Shown piece after piece: positions 47,757-57,110 of a stretch of 64,000 nt of DNA. Origin of the DNA: Nodosilinea sp. FACHB-141 (GTDB lineage: Bacteria > Cyanobacteriota > Cyanobacteriia > Phormidesmidales > Phormidesmidaceae). The position numbers and the translations under genes were made by a program. The stretch's first letter is position 1; each line of letters starts with the position of its first letter. The notes beneath the pieces were generated by a model that did not search any database, had not been told where the DNA came from, and saw only the letters and a program-made list of their open reading frames with translations. The stretch is taken from NCBI RefSeq assembly GCF_014696135.1, contig NZ_JACJPP010000015.1, forward strand, positions 284,628-348,627, read 5' to 3'.

Positions 47757-48647
47757 ATGGAGCCGAACCAAGATACTCCTTTGCTGAGCCGGCGATCGCT
47801 GTTGGCCGCCACTGCTGCTGGCTCACTGGCCGTGCTGCTGAGTCGCCCGGCCCAGGCCTACGAGGTGGTGCTCAACCCCACGGCTCCAGAGCTGGGCGAC
47901 ACCATCTCCGTCATTGTCACTCCCAGAGATCCGGCTGCTACGACACCCCCTAAGGTGACGGTCAACGATAGCCTTGAGTACCCTACCTTTCCCATCAGCG
48001 GCAATCGGTTTCGGGCGCTAGTGCCCACCAGCCCGCTGAATCCTCCTGGTCGCATGGTGATTCGGGTGATCGGCACAGAAGAGACCCGCAACCTGGCAGT
48101 GGGGCTCAAAAATCGCAACTTCCCCACCCAGCGCATTACCCTGTCGCCTAGCCAGAGCGACCTGGGCACTCAGCACGAGTTCGACCGAGTTGCGGCATTT
48201 AAGAATATCGTCAGCCCCGAGCGCTACTGGAATGGGCCGTTAGTGCGACCCAACGAGGGCCGCACTAGCACCCAGTACGGCGTGCGCCGCTACTACAATG
48301 GCGTCTTTGCCCAAGACTACTACCACCGGGGCCTTGACTACGCCTCTCCCACTGGCTCGCCTGTGGTGGCTCCCGCTGCCGGACGGATTGCCCTAGTGGG
48401 ACGGTTAGCGGACGGATTTGAGCTGCACGGCAACACCGTGGGCATCGACCACGGTCAGGGGGTGCTGAGCATCATGATTCACCTTAGCCGTATCGATGTT
48501 AGCGAAGGGGCCATGGTGCAGCCAGGGCAGGTTGTTGGAGCTGTGGGCAACACTGGCGCAGCTACCGGACCACACCTGCACTGGGGGCTGTATGTCCACG
48601 GGGTGTGTGTAGACCCAACTCCGTGGCGCGATCGTGGGTTTGAGTAG
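47757..48647 (+). CDS. M23 family metallopeptidase, exported
   Basis: A 296-residue peptidase of the LytM/M23 fold that acts on peptidoglycan. A twin-arginine-like signal (SRRSLLAATAAGS) exports it. The N-terminal β-domain (about 35-150) precedes the catalytic part: His190 and Asp194 in HRGLDY, His242 in MIHLS and His273/His275 in GPHLHWGLY. All expected zinc ligands are present, so it should be active. It is probably involved in cell-wall remodelling. Confidence 0.93.
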   Translation: MEPNQDTPLLSRRSLLAATAAGSLAVLLSRPAQAYEVVLNPTAPELGDTISVIVTPRDPAATTPPKVTVNDSLEYPTFPISGNRFRALVPTSPLNPPGRMVIRVIGTEETRNLAVGLKNRNFPTQRITLSPSQSDLGTQHEFDRVAAFKNIVSPERYWNGPLVRPNEGRTSTQYGVRRYYNGVFAQDYYHRGLDYASPTGSPVVAPAAGRIALVGRLADGFELHGNTVGIDHGQGVLSIMIHLSRIDVSEGAMVQPGQVVGAVGNTGAATGPHLHWGLYVHGVCVDPTPWRDRGFE

Positions 48648-48726
48648 ATCAGATGGGTGGATGGGTAAGGGGTGATAGTGTGTGCACTGCTCAACATCTG
48701 AAACAGCATTTTCAAACGATCGCCCC

Positions 48727-49530
48727 ATGAACAATTCCAGTAGCAGCTACGAAATCTTGGCTCAAACCCAGCGGCAGCGGGTGAGCGATGGAGAAACGGT
48801 GCCTTTGATGAGGGGCTGTGAGGGATCGGCTCAAACTTTGGTGCTGGTGTGGCCTCAGCTAGGCGACTTCGATAGCTTAGAGTATGCCTGGTGGCTGCAG
48901 CGAGAGACCGATACCCTGCGCCAGCGGGGTATCGCCGTGCGGGCTGTGAGCATCGGCGATCGCGCCTCCGGCCAAAAATTCTGTGACTATACCGGCTTTC
49001 CTGCTGCATCTCTGTTTGTCGATCAAATTGCTGCCCTGCACCGCGAGCTGGGCCTATATCAGGGGCTTACCCTCAACCTGCCGGGCTTGCAGCCTGGACC
49101 AGCCGCCTGGCTGAATTTGATGCTGATGTGTGCGGGTATTGCCAGCCCAGGGACGCTGAGGGAAGTGCTGCGGGGCTATACGGGCGATCGCCGCGCCCCT
49201 CAGCTCATCGGTGACGACGAAGTGGTCAAAGCCGGACCACTGCCGCCGCTGACCGGCAAAGCTTTCGCTATTGTTGGAGGCAGCGGCTTTCAGCGACCCA
49301 TAGAACTGGCCACTCTGCGCCTGCGCAACATGACTGAGGTACTGAGTAACTGGAGCACCTACGTGCCCAACGCTGCCTACCTCACCCAGCGAGGTGGCAC
49401 CTTTTTGTTTGATGGACAGGGAAATTTGCTGTACGAACACCGCGATCGCGGCGTTCTCGGCTTTGCCGCTACCATGGCCAACCCCCTCGCCTTTTTGGAC
49501 GACCTAGCTCCCGTGGTGAATATTTCCTAG
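48727..49530 (+). CDS. AhpC/TSA-like (peroxiredoxin-like) protein
   Basis: A 267-residue thioredoxin-fold protein of the peroxiredoxin-like AhpC-TSA_2 group seen in cyanobacteria. The segments VLVWPQLGDFDSLEYAWWLQ, FCDYTGFPAASLFVD and LNLMLMCAGIASPGTL are typical. The usual active-site TxxC motif is not visible after the first strand; Cys in CDYTGFP is the nearest candidate. It is therefore perhaps not a peroxidase. I chose the ATG at 48727 over one 15 codons upstream. Confidence 0.8.
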   Translation: MNNSSSSYEILAQTQRQRVSDGETVPLMRGCEGSAQTLVLVWPQLGDFDSLEYAWWLQRETDTLRQRGIAVRAVSIGDRASGQKFCDYTGFPAASLFVDQIAALHRELGLYQGLTLNLPGLQPGPAAWLNLMLMCAGIASPGTLREVLRGYTGDRRAPQLIGDDEVVKAGPLPPLTGKAFAIVGGSGFQRPIELATLRLRNMTEVLSNWSTYVPNAAYLTQRGGTFLFDGQGNLLYEHRDRGVLGFAATMANPLAFLDDLAPVVNIS

Positions 49531-49587
49531 CGATCGCCCAATACCGACACCAGCCGCCATCCTGATAACCTTGAGGTTTGACATGGG

Positions 49588-49983
49588 TTGGTTGCCGTGG
49601 TTGAGCCTTTAGAGCAGCTGCTAGAAGAGATTGTCCTCCTCACCACGTTTTGTTTAGAGGCAATTTCGGTGCTGTGCGTCGTGGTCGGGCTGTTTAAAAC
49701 GGCCCTTCTAGCCGCCCGTCTGATCCAGCGGCACCGGGGCGACGAGTTTCCTTTCAATCAGGTGCGGCTGAGGTTTGGGCTATGGCTAGCCCTCGCCCTA
49801 GAGTTTCAGCTAGGGGCCGACATCCTCTCTACCACCGTGGCTCCCACCACCCAAGACCTGATCAAACTGGCCCTGATTGCCGTCATCCGCACCTTCTTGA
49901 ACTACTTTTTAGGCCGAGAAATGGCTACCGAAATGGCCTTGGTGAAGGAGCAGCGGCAGTTGGACAAGGACGTGACGGAGTAG
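49588..49983 (+). CDS. DUF1622 membrane protein
   Basis: A 131-residue protein with three membrane helices, including a long first one (about 18-40) and LRFGLWLALALEFQLGADIL, which is the DUF1622 core. The remaining parts are RTFLNYFLGREM and a charged tail. The start is uncertain: TTG at 49588 is used here; GTG at 49597 is an alternative. Function unknown. Confidence 0.8.
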   Translation: MVAVVEPLEQLLEEIVLLTTFCLEAISVLCVVVGLFKTALLAARLIQRHRGDEFPFNQVRLRFGLWLALALEFQLGADILSTTVAPTTQDLIKLALIAVIRTFLNYFLGREMATEMALVKEQRQLDKDVTE

Positions 49984-50165
49984 GGAGTAGGGGGTGAGGG
50001 AAATAGGGAGAGTGGAGTGAGGGGATTTTGAGTTTTGAGGCTACACCCTAAGCCAAAAATTCAAAATTCAAAACTAAACGTTTCTCCTCCGGAGATGCTA
50101 CACGAACAAAATTCCCTCCCCCATCACTCCCCTACTCTCTTACTCCCTCACTCCCCTACCCCCCA
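49984..50165. repeat. Low-complexity inverted repeat between convergent genes
   Basis: GGGAGTAGGGGGTGAGGG and GAGTGGAGTGAGGGG at the left mirror CTCCCCTACTC and TCCCTCACTCCCC at the right, with ATTTTGAGTTTTGAGG and AATTCAAAATTCAAAAC between them. Together they can form a long imperfect hairpin. It reads into the last codons of the CNNM/CorC gene on the right. Confidence 0.7.
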
Positions 50166-51504
50166 TCTCTTCGTCCTCCTCCCCCCAGTTCGACTCCGAT
50201 CGCGGTGGCAAGTTTTGCAGCAGCACCTTGTCCACTCGGCGACCGTCCATATCGACAACCTCAAACCGCAGCCCTTCCCATTCAAAAAAGTCACCGGCAT
50301 TGGGAATGCGACCCATGTGCCGAATGACAAAGCCCGCCAGGGTGTGGTAATTGTCTTCGTCTTCGCTCAGTTCTTCGCGGTTGAGCAGGTCTTTTAGGTC
50401 ATCTACTGGCAGTAGTCCGTCGAGCAGCCAGGAGCCGTCATCCCGCTGGGTCATCATCGGGTCTTCGGCATCTTCTAGAGAAGGTAGATCGCCCACGATC
50501 GCCTCTACCACGTCGTTAAGGGTGACTAGCCCCTCGACGCCGCCGTACTCGTCGAGCACCATGGCAAAGTGGGTACCCGAGGCTTTAAACAGCTCTAGCA
50601 CCTTGAGCACATAGGTGCTCTCAGCCACAAACAGAGGCGGTTGTACCAGGCTAAGCAACGTCGTTGGCTCGGCGTTTTGACTGCGGTAGTTGGGCAGCAG
50701 GGCCTTAAGAGACACCACCCCCACGCAGTCGTCGATGCTGTTCTTGCACACCGGAAAGTGGGAGTGGGCACTCTGCATTACCAGCTCGCTGTGTTCGGTG
50801 AAGGAGGCGTCTACATCCAGCCACTCAATGTCGGTGCGGGGGGTCATGATCGAGCGAATCGGGCGATCGCCCAGTTGCAGCACCCGCCCCATCATTTCTT
50901 GTTCGGCTACCTCAAAGGTGCCAGCTTCGGTGCCCTGGTCGATCAGCAAGCGCAGTTCTTCTTCAGTGATAGCCGCGTCAGGGCGTTCCTTGAGCCCCAT
51001 GAGGTTGACGAGAAAACTAGTTGACATACCCAGCAGCACCACAAAAGGAGTCGCTAGTCGAGACAGACTCTTCATGGGGCCAGCCACCTGGCAGGCAATG
51101 GCCTCGGGATAGCTGAGGGCAATGCGCTTCGGCACCAGTTCGCCCACCACCAGCGATAGATAAGTAATTAGCCCTACCACGATCGCCAAACCGAGCACAT
51201 CGCTGTAGGGAGCGAGAACGGGCACCTGATTAAGGATCTGGCTTAGATTGGCGGCCACTGTGGCTCCCCCCAGGGCACCGCTGAGAATGCCAATCAGCGT
51301 AATGCCAATCTGTGCGGTCGATAGAAAATCGTTGGGGTTGTTGGCCAACCTGAGGGCCAGTCGTGCCTTGGCGTTACCTCGCCGAGCCTGGTGTTCTAGG
51401 CGAGCCTTGCGAGCCGACACTAGGGCGATTTCTGACCCTGAAAACACCCCATTGGCCACGATCAGCAGAAAAATGAACACACTTTTGAAGGCAATATCGG
51501 ACAT
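50140..51504 (-). CDS. CNNM/CorC family transporter (DUF21-CBS-CorC_HlyC)
   Basis: A 454-residue inner-membrane protein. The DUF21/CNNM domain (about residues 1-190) has several membrane helices with SARKARLEHQARRG and GELVPKRIALSYPE. It is followed by a pair of CBS domains (MTPRTDIEWLDV, FAMVLDEYGGVEGLVTLNDVVEAIVGDL) and a C-terminal CorC_HlyC domain. Magnesium/cobalt efflux or resistance is the likely role; hemolysin is only the historical name. The last codons run into repeat DNA (EEMGGRGVRE). Confidence 0.9.
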   Translation of the reverse strand: MSDIAFKSVFIFLLIVANGVFSGSEIALVSARKARLEHQARRGNAKARLALRLANNPNDFLSTAQIGITLIGILSGALGGATVAANLSQILNQVPVLAPYSDVLGLAIVVGLITYLSLVVGELVPKRIALSYPEAIACQVAGPMKSLSRLATPFVVLLGMSTSFLVNLMGLKERPDAAITEEELRLLIDQGTEAGTFEVAEQEMMGRVLQLGDRPIRSIMTPRTDIEWLDVDASFTEHSELVMQSAHSHFPVCKNSIDDCVGVVSLKALLPNYRSQNAEPTTLLSLVQPPLFVAESTYVLKVLELFKASGTHFAMVLDEYGGVEGLVTLNDVVEAIVGDLPSLEDAEDPMMTQRDDGSWLLDGLLPVDDLKDLLNREELSEDEDNYHTLAGFVIRHMGRIPNAGDFFEWEGLRFEVVDMDGRRVDKVLLQNLPPRSESNWGEEDEEMGGRGVRE

Positions 51505-51668
51505 AGGGGGAGGTTAACGACGAAAAAGGAAGATAACAGTGAGCTAGCCTAAACCACAAAACCGTATGACATCTATAACAGGTTTACTACTCTGTATTGA
51601 ACGGCATATCCGCCTGCTGTGGTAAAACGATTTAGTTGCTGGCTCCCTATCCTATTCCCTGAGCTGTT

Positions 51669-52139
51669 TTGCTGACTGTCAATCGTATACTGTCCCCCGA
51701 TAGGGCCGCCCCTGTAGTAGCCACCCTGTCACTGACGGCGAGCGATCGCGCCAAATCGCGCCACCGCTTCGCCGCAGACGATGGCACCGCCGTCTATCTC
51801 AACCTGCCGCGCGGCACCGTACTGCGCGGGGGCGATTTGCTCGGAGGCAATGCTGAGACAGTCATTCGCATTGTGGCTAAGCCAGAGCCGGTGGTAGTCG
51901 TCAAGGCCCACTCCAGCTTTGACCTAATGCGGGCGGCCTACCATCTGGGCAACCGCCACATTTCGTTAGAGCTAGCCCCAGACAGCCTCAAGCTAGAGCC
52001 TGACCCCGTGCTCGAAGCCATGCTGCAACAGCTGGGTAACTTAGAACTCACCACCGCCACCCTGCCCTTTGAGCCTGAGGCTGGGGCCTATCGCACTGCT
52101 GCCCCTAGCCCCTACGGCCACAGCCATGACCACAACTAA
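51669..52139 (+). CDS. ureE: Urease accessory protein UreE
   Basis: A 156-residue nickel metallochaperone for urease. It begins LTVNRILSP and has LNLPRGTVLRGGDLL, the central AYHLGNRHISLEL with a metal-binding His and a His-rich tail, PYGHSHDHN. The TTG start is the best in-frame one. ureF follows and overlaps its end by 14 bases, so the two are coupled. Other urease genes are not in the window. Confidence 0.93.
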   Translation: MLTVNRILSPDRAAPVVATLSLTASDRAKSRHRFAADDGTAVYLNLPRGTVLRGGDLLGGNAETVIRIVAKPEPVVVVKAHSSFDLMRAAYHLGNRHISLELAPDSLKLEPDPVLEAMLQQLGNLELTTATLPFEPEAGAYRTAAPSPYGHSHDHN

Positions 52140-52839
52140 GGCCCAAGCCCTGCTGCGGCTGTTACAGCTCACCAGCCCAGCCTTGCCGGTGGGGGCCTAC
52201 AGCTATTCTGAAGGGCTAGAGACCCTGGTTGAGCAAGGGGTGATTGCGACTTCGAACGACATGCTGCACTGGCTTACCCAAGAGCTGACCTACGGCTTGG
52301 TCGTTCTTGACAGTGCCGCTGTGGGGTTAGTTCATAGTGCTGCCGCTCAAGCTGGTTTGAGGGCTCAACCGGGAGAGGCCACTACCGAGGCGATCGCCCA
52401 GCTCAACCACCAGCTCTCGGCCCTGCGCGACAGCGAAGAAACCCGCCAGCAGAGCTGGGATATGGGCCGCGCCCTGGTGCGTATGGGCACCCATCTACAC
52501 CCCGATCTCAAACCCTGGTTTAGTGCAGCGGGCAGCCCCTGTAACTTTGCCGTGGCCTTTGCCCTAGTGGCGGCCCGGTGGGAGATTGATGCTCTGTCGG
52601 CGGTGCTGGGCTATCTGCACAGCTGGGCTGCCAATCTGGTGACCAGTGCGGTCAAGCTGATTCCCCTAGGGCAGACCGTCGGGCAGGAGATGCTGCTGGA
52701 GCTGTACCCATTGCTGGAGGAGACGTGCGATCGCGCGATCGCCACCCAGGCCCTAGACGAACTCTCTCTCAGCAGCTGGGGCACATCGCTGGCCACTATG
52801 CAGCACGAAGTTCTTTACACACGTCTGTTCCGAAGTTAG
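52126..52839 (+). CDS. ureF: Urease accessory protein UreF
   Basis: A 237-residue helical chaperone that works with UreG/UreD in nickel insertion. Marks are LLQLTSPALPVGAYSYSEGLE, WDMGRALVRMG and YLHSWAANLVTSAVKLIPLGQ. The ATG at 52126 lies within the last codons of ureE. An open frame reaches back to 52069, but that part is out of frame with family starts. Confidence 0.95.
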   Translation: MTTTKAQALLRLLQLTSPALPVGAYSYSEGLETLVEQGVIATSNDMLHWLTQELTYGLVVLDSAAVGLVHSAAAQAGLRAQPGEATTEAIAQLNHQLSALRDSEETRQQSWDMGRALVRMGTHLHPDLKPWFSAAGSPCNFAVAFALVAARWEIDALSAVLGYLHSWAANLVTSAVKLIPLGQTVGQEMLLELYPLLEETCDRAIATQALDELSLSSWGTSLATMQHEVLYTRLFRS

Positions 52840-52907
52840 AAGTAGTTCCAGGGGCCGAGGCCAAGCTCAAGGTTTCACCTGCACCCCTGAACCTAAACCC
52901 TTATCCC

Positions 52908-54149
52908 CTAAACCTTGGCATCTGGCTCTACCCAGCGCCCATCGGCCTTAATCAGGTTGATCAGCTCCGCCACCCCCTGATCCTCCGGCACCTTCTTAAT
53001 CTCGTCGCGGCCCCGGTACAGCGAAATGTAGCCAGGGGTTTTGCCCACGTAGCCGTAATCGGCATCGGCCATTTCACCCGGCCCATTGACGATGCAACCC
53101 ATCACCGCGATATCCAGCCCGGTGAGGTGTTTGGTGGCCTCGCGCACCTCATGGAGCACGTCTTCGAGGTTGAATAGGGTGCGACCGCAGGAGGGGCAGG
53201 CCACATACTCCACCATGGTTTTGCGCAGTCCCAGCGCCTGCAAAATGCTGTAGCACACGGGAATTTCTTTTTCTGGCGCTTCGGTCAGCGAGACGCGAAT
53301 GGTGTCGCCAATGCCCTGGGCTAGCAGGGTGCCGATGCCAGCGGTGGATTTGATCCGGCCATACTCGCCATCACCCGCTTCGGTCACACCCAGGTGCAGG
53401 GGGTAGTCCATGCCCAGCTCATCCATGCGGTGGCACATCAGCCGGTAGGCGGCTACCATCACCGGCACGCGCGAGGCCTTGAGCGAAATTACCAGGTTGC
53501 GGAAGTCGAGGGATTCGCAGATGCGAATAAACTCTAGGGCGCTCTCCACCATGCCCTCGGGGGTGTCGCCGTAGGTAAACAGCATGCGCTCGGCCAGCGA
53601 CCCGTGGTTGACGCCAATGCGCATCGACTTACCCTGGTCGCGCAGAGAGACCACCAGGGGCTCAAGGGTTTCGCGAATTTTGGTGCCGATGTCTTCAAAC
53701 TCGCTCTGGGAATAGCCGGTGCGGCCTGCCTGGGGCTTTTCAAACACGTAGAGGCCGGGGTTAATGCGTACCTTATCTACATGTTTGGCTACCTCTAGGG
53801 CAATCTTCATGCCGTTGTGGTGCACATCGGCCACTAGGGGCACAGGCTGGTACGTGTCTTCGAGAATCTTGCGAATGTCGGCGAGGGCCTTGGCGTGGGC
53901 CATGCTGGGCACGGTGACGCGCACAATTTCGCAGCCGATCTCATGCAAGCGGCGAATGGCGGCAGCAGAGCCCTTAATATCTAGGGTGTCTTCGTTGATC
54001 ATCGACTGCACCACCACCGGGTTGCCGCCGCCGATGGTGATACTGCCCACGGGCACCGGGCGAGTTTTGCGGCGGTGAATGGTGGTGTCGAAGGGATCGA
54101 AGGCGTTAGATACAGAAGCTTGGGAAACGGGATTGGGAAGCGTTTGCAT
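52908..54149 (-). CDS. ispG: 4-hydroxy-3-methylbut-2-enyl diphosphate synthase (IspG/GcpE)
   Basis: A 413-residue iron-sulfur enzyme of the MEP isoprenoid pathway that supplies carotenoid and phytol precursors; in cyanobacteria it uses ferredoxin. The TIM-barrel part starts with [20 protein letters not shown]. The cluster ligands are CPSCGRT and [12 protein letters not shown], with the conserved Glu. The gene is alone, convergent with ureF. Confidence 0.96.
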   Translation of the reverse strand: MQTLPNPVSQASVSNAFDPFDTTIHRRKTRPVPVGSITIGGGNPVVVQSMINEDTLDIKGSAAAIRRLHEIGCEIVRVTVPSMAHAKALADIRKILEDTYQPVPLVADVHHNGMKIALEVAKHVDKVRINPGLYVFEKPQAGRTGYSQSEFEDIGTKIRETLEPLVVSLRDQGKSMRIGVNHGSLAERMLFTYGDTPEGMVESALEFIRICESLDFRNLVISLKASRVPVMVAAYRLMCHRMDELGMDYPLHLGVTEAGDGEYGRIKSTAGIGTLLAQGIGDTIRVSLTEAPEKEIPVCYSILQALGLRKTMVEYVACPSCGRTLFNLEDVLHEVREATKHLTGLDIAVMGCIVNGPGEMADADYGYVGKTPGYISLYRGRDEIKKVPEDQGVAELINLIKADGRWVEPDAKV

Positions 54150-54314
54150 AGCCTGGGCTCAATGGTTGCCGGTGCTTAGATTTTGGGGAGCTTGGGCCGG
54201 TGCTGACCCTCACACATCCACCTCCCAGAGTGCCACAGAATGGCCGCTAGAGGATGCTAGAGCCGCAAATACTGGCCCCAAATTGAGCTAAATGTGCTGC
54301 TAGATGCATTGCCC

Positions 54315-55019
54315 TTAAAGCAATGGCTGCACCCCTTGATAGGTGTCGATATTAATCTGCTGAAGCCGTTCGTAGGCGCGATCGATGGTACGTTGCCCCC
54401 GCAAAAAGCCTGTGCTCGCCCCCGGACAGATGTGGGCTAGAGTATCGCTTGAAAAGCGGGTTTTTAGCGCCTCCACCTGCTGGAGCTGGCGGGGCCAGTG
54501 GAAGGTTTTGGAGAGGCGCAGCGGCTCTGGCTCACCCGTTCGGCTGGGCAGCAGGTGCCGTCCGGTAAATAGTAGGCCGCCATAGGCGCGGTAGTAGAGG
54601 CAGGCCGACCCCGGCGAGTGACCCGGCGTCCAAAAGGCTTCCATCTCGGAACTAAATGTAAAGCTGTGGTAAAACGTGGTGGTAGGGGTGTCTGGCAATA
54701 GGTAGGCCTCCTGCTCTTGCATCACCACCTCACAGCCCAGGGCTTTTTGAATAGCTGCGGCCCGACCCATGCCGCCCCGATGGGTAATGAACAGCCGTTG
54801 CACCCCACCCTGGGCCGCCAGCCAGGCGCGGTTGTCCTCATCCCAGGCCGGAGCATCAATGAGTAGATTGGCAGGCAGGCCCTCGGCAGTGTTGTTTACA
54901 ATGAAGTAAGCCGTAGCTCCCTGGGTATCGCGGTTGGGAGCAAAGGCATAGACGGTGTCAAACACCGGGCGCGGAGCCTTGGGGCTGGGGGATGAAACCG
55001 GCGCTGAAGCTGCTGTCAT
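54315..55019 (-). CDS. MBL-fold protein lacking the usual metal motif
   Basis: A 234-residue protein of metallo-β-lactamase fold. The frame has LLIDAPAWDEDN, the position of the zinc motif, FWTPGHSPGSACLYY and LLFTGRHLL. The classical HxHxDH is replaced by THRGGMGRA, and the Asp of FTGD by Arg/His. It is therefore probably not a typical hydrolase, although the GHSPGS His is kept. A flavodiiron-like role is not indicated. The ATG at 55019 is clear. Confidence 0.8.
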   Translation of the reverse strand: MTAASAPVSSPSPKAPRPVFDTVYAFAPNRDTQGATAYFIVNNTAEGLPANLLIDAPAWDEDNRAWLAAQGGVQRLFITHRGGMGRAAAIQKALGCEVVMQEQEAYLLPDTPTTTFYHSFTFSSEMEAFWTPGHSPGSACLYYRAYGGLLFTGRHLLPSRTGEPEPLRLSKTFHWPRQLQQVEALKTRFSSDTLAHICPGASTGFLRGQRTIDRAYERLQQINIDTYQGVQPLL

Positions 55020-55161
55020 GGAGACGGGTAAGGGGTGAGAAAAACCGTTGAAACGCCTATACTAGCTGAATCGCGCCCCCGTCGCCCGCGCTAATTTCGT
55101 TGGATCAGCCGCCTTAAAACGGTGATTCTGGCTTCGATCGTTGCACTCCACTGGCTACTCG

Positions 55162-56631
55162 ATGGTGTTTTTCTGGCTTATAGTTCTTGGTCTGCTGACC
55201 TATGTGCTGCTTCAGCGCAGCGTTAGCCGCATCACCCGTACCCCCGTGTGGCTGCTGTGGGTGGTGATGATGCTGCCAGCGTTTATTCTCACCGCCTGGG
55301 TAATGGTCAACGGCAGCGAAAAACCCGCCCCCACCGGGCTGCTGCTGGGTCTGTTTATTGCCTGCCCGATTCTCTACTGGGCGCTGATTCAGAAAGGGCG
55401 CATTGACCCACCCAAAGCGGCTAACGCCGAGGGCGCGATCGCAGACGCCAAGTTACTGACACCACCGCCTAAGCCCGTCCCGCGCCCCATCGACAAAGAC
55501 GAAGAGGCGATGCTGCAGGGCTGCTTCCCCTGGTCGGTGTACTATCTGCAAAACATTGAGTATCGCCCTCAAGCCATGATCTGCCGGGGCCAGCTGCGCT
55601 CTACGCCCACTGTGGCCTACGACACCGTGCGCGAGAATATTCGCCGCCACTTCGGCGATCGCTTCTTAGTCCTCTTTCAGGAAGGTCTTCAAGGCAAGCC
55701 GGTGTTTGCCCTGGTGCCCAACCCTCAGGTGGAGAAGGGCGATCGCAGCAACCAAACCCTAACCCGCCCAGGGCTGGCCCTGGGCCTCCTGCTGGTCACC
55801 TTGTTTACTACTACCGCCGTAGGCACCTACCTGGCGGGTGTTACTGAAGAACAGCTCCAAGCCACGCCCGCGCTCATTCTGCAGGGCTTGCCCTATGCTT
55901 TGGGGCTGTTGGTCATTCTTGGCTGCCACGAGATGGGTCACTACCTGGCCGCTCGCCGCTACAAAATGCGGGTCACGCTGCCCTACTTCATTCCGGTGCC
56001 GTTTTTCTTGGGCACCCTGGGGGCGTTCATTCAAATGAAGTCGCCGGTTCCTAACCGCCGTGCCCTGTTTGACGTGGGTATTGCCGGGCCTTTGTCGGGG
56101 CTGGTGGTCGCGGTGCCGCTGCTGCTGTGGGGGCTCAGCCAATCCACCATCGTGCCCATTCCCGAAAGTGGCGCTAGCCTGCTGAACTTTGAGGCCTTAG
56201 ACCCCAAGGCGTCCCTGATGCTGACCCTGCTTTCTAAGCTGGTGCTGGGGTCAGCGGTGGCAGCCGATGAGGCGATTCACCTGCACCCGATCGCGATCGC
56301 TGGTTGCTTAGGTCTGGTGGTCACCGCCCTCAACCTCATGCCCGTGGGCCAGCTCGACGGTGGCCACATCGTCCACGCTATGTACGGCCAACGGATTGGC
56401 AGCATTGTGGGCCAGGTGGCTCGACTGCTGGTGTTTGGCCTCGCCCTGGTGCACCCTGAACTGATGATTTGGGCAATTCTGCTGTTCTTTATTCCGGCGG
56501 CAGATCAGCCCGCCCTCAACGATGTCAGCGAGCTAGACGACCGCCGCGACATGCTGGGACTGGTAGCCTTGACACTGCTGGTTATGATTGTGCTGCCAGC
56601 ACCGGGCATTCTTACCCGGCTGCTGTATTAG
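55162..56631 (+). CDS. Site-2 protease family protein (EGY-like, M50)
   Basis: A 489-residue intramembrane zinc metalloprotease. Two N-terminal helices and a soluble part (about 85-210) precede the M50 core: LGCHEMGHYLAARRYK with HExxH (zinc and Glu) and LMPVGQLDGGHIVHAMYG with the third ligand Asp. This matches plant EGY1/EGY2 and their cyanobacterial relatives, which act in thylakoid membrane and regulated proteolysis. I chose the ATG at 55162 over a TTG seven codons earlier. The coiled-coil gene follows 32 bases downstream. Confidence 0.92.
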   Translation: MVFFWLIVLGLLTYVLLQRSVSRITRTPVWLLWVVMMLPAFILTAWVMVNGSEKPAPTGLLLGLFIACPILYWALIQKGRIDPPKAANAEGAIADAKLLTPPPKPVPRPIDKDEEAMLQGCFPWSVYYLQNIEYRPQAMICRGQLRSTPTVAYDTVRENIRRHFGDRFLVLFQEGLQGKPVFALVPNPQVEKGDRSNQTLTRPGLALGLLLVTLFTTTAVGTYLAGVTEEQLQATPALILQGLPYALGLLVILGCHEMGHYLAARRYKMRVTLPYFIPVPFFLGTLGAFIQMKSPVPNRRALFDVGIAGPLSGLVVAVPLLLWGLSQSTIVPIPESGASLLNFEALDPKASLMLTLLSKLVLGSAVAADEAIHLHPIAIAGCLGLVVTALNLMPVGQLDGGHIVHAMYGQRIGSIVGQVARLLVFGLALVHPELMIWAILLFFIPAADQPALNDVSELDDRRDMLGLVALTLLVMIVLPAPGILTRLLY

Positions 56632-56663
56632 CCCCAGGGCTGCCTGTTGTTCTGGTAACCGCC

Positions 56664-57062
56664 ATGTCCCAAGACCTGACCCAGTGGATTACGGAGGTTC
56701 GCACCCTCCAGCGGCAGCTAGCCGACACCCAAAAAGAGCGCGACCAAGCCTATAACAGCGCCGCCAACTGGCGTCGTCTCTACGAAACCGAAGCTCGTCA
56801 GCGGCGCGAAGAGGCCGCAGAGTTTCAGAACCAGATCGACGCCCTTCAGCAGCGCCTCGACGCCGACCCCAGCACCGTGCTGGAGAAAGATTCAGATCTG
56901 TCTACCGTTAACTCGCTTCAGGAGCTGCAGCAGCGGCTTGATGGACTGGTGCAACAGTGCCAAGACCTCACCCAAAAACTGCAGGCTGAGCAAGCAGCCC
57001 ACGCCCAAACTCGCCAAACCCTGACCGCTGCCCTGGGCGACACCTTCGATGCGCTGAAGTAG
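56664..57062 (+). CDS. Small coiled-coil protein
   Basis: A 132-residue protein that is nearly all predicted coiled coil, e.g. VRTLQRQLADTQKERDQAYN and LVQQCQDLTQKLQAEQAAH. It has no signal or membrane segment. It is 32 bases after the site-2 protease gene, so it may be transcribed with it. No family recognised. Confidence 0.75.
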   Translation: MSQDLTQWITEVRTLQRQLADTQKERDQAYNSAANWRRLYETEARQRREEAAEFQNQIDALQQRLDADPSTVLEKDSDLSTVNSLQELQQRLDGLVQQCQDLTQKLQAEQAAHAQTRQTLTAALGDTFDALK

Positions 57063-57110
57063 GGACGTTCCTACTGCGCCCCTACTCCCAGAAGTCGTGA
57101 GGGTTTGCCC

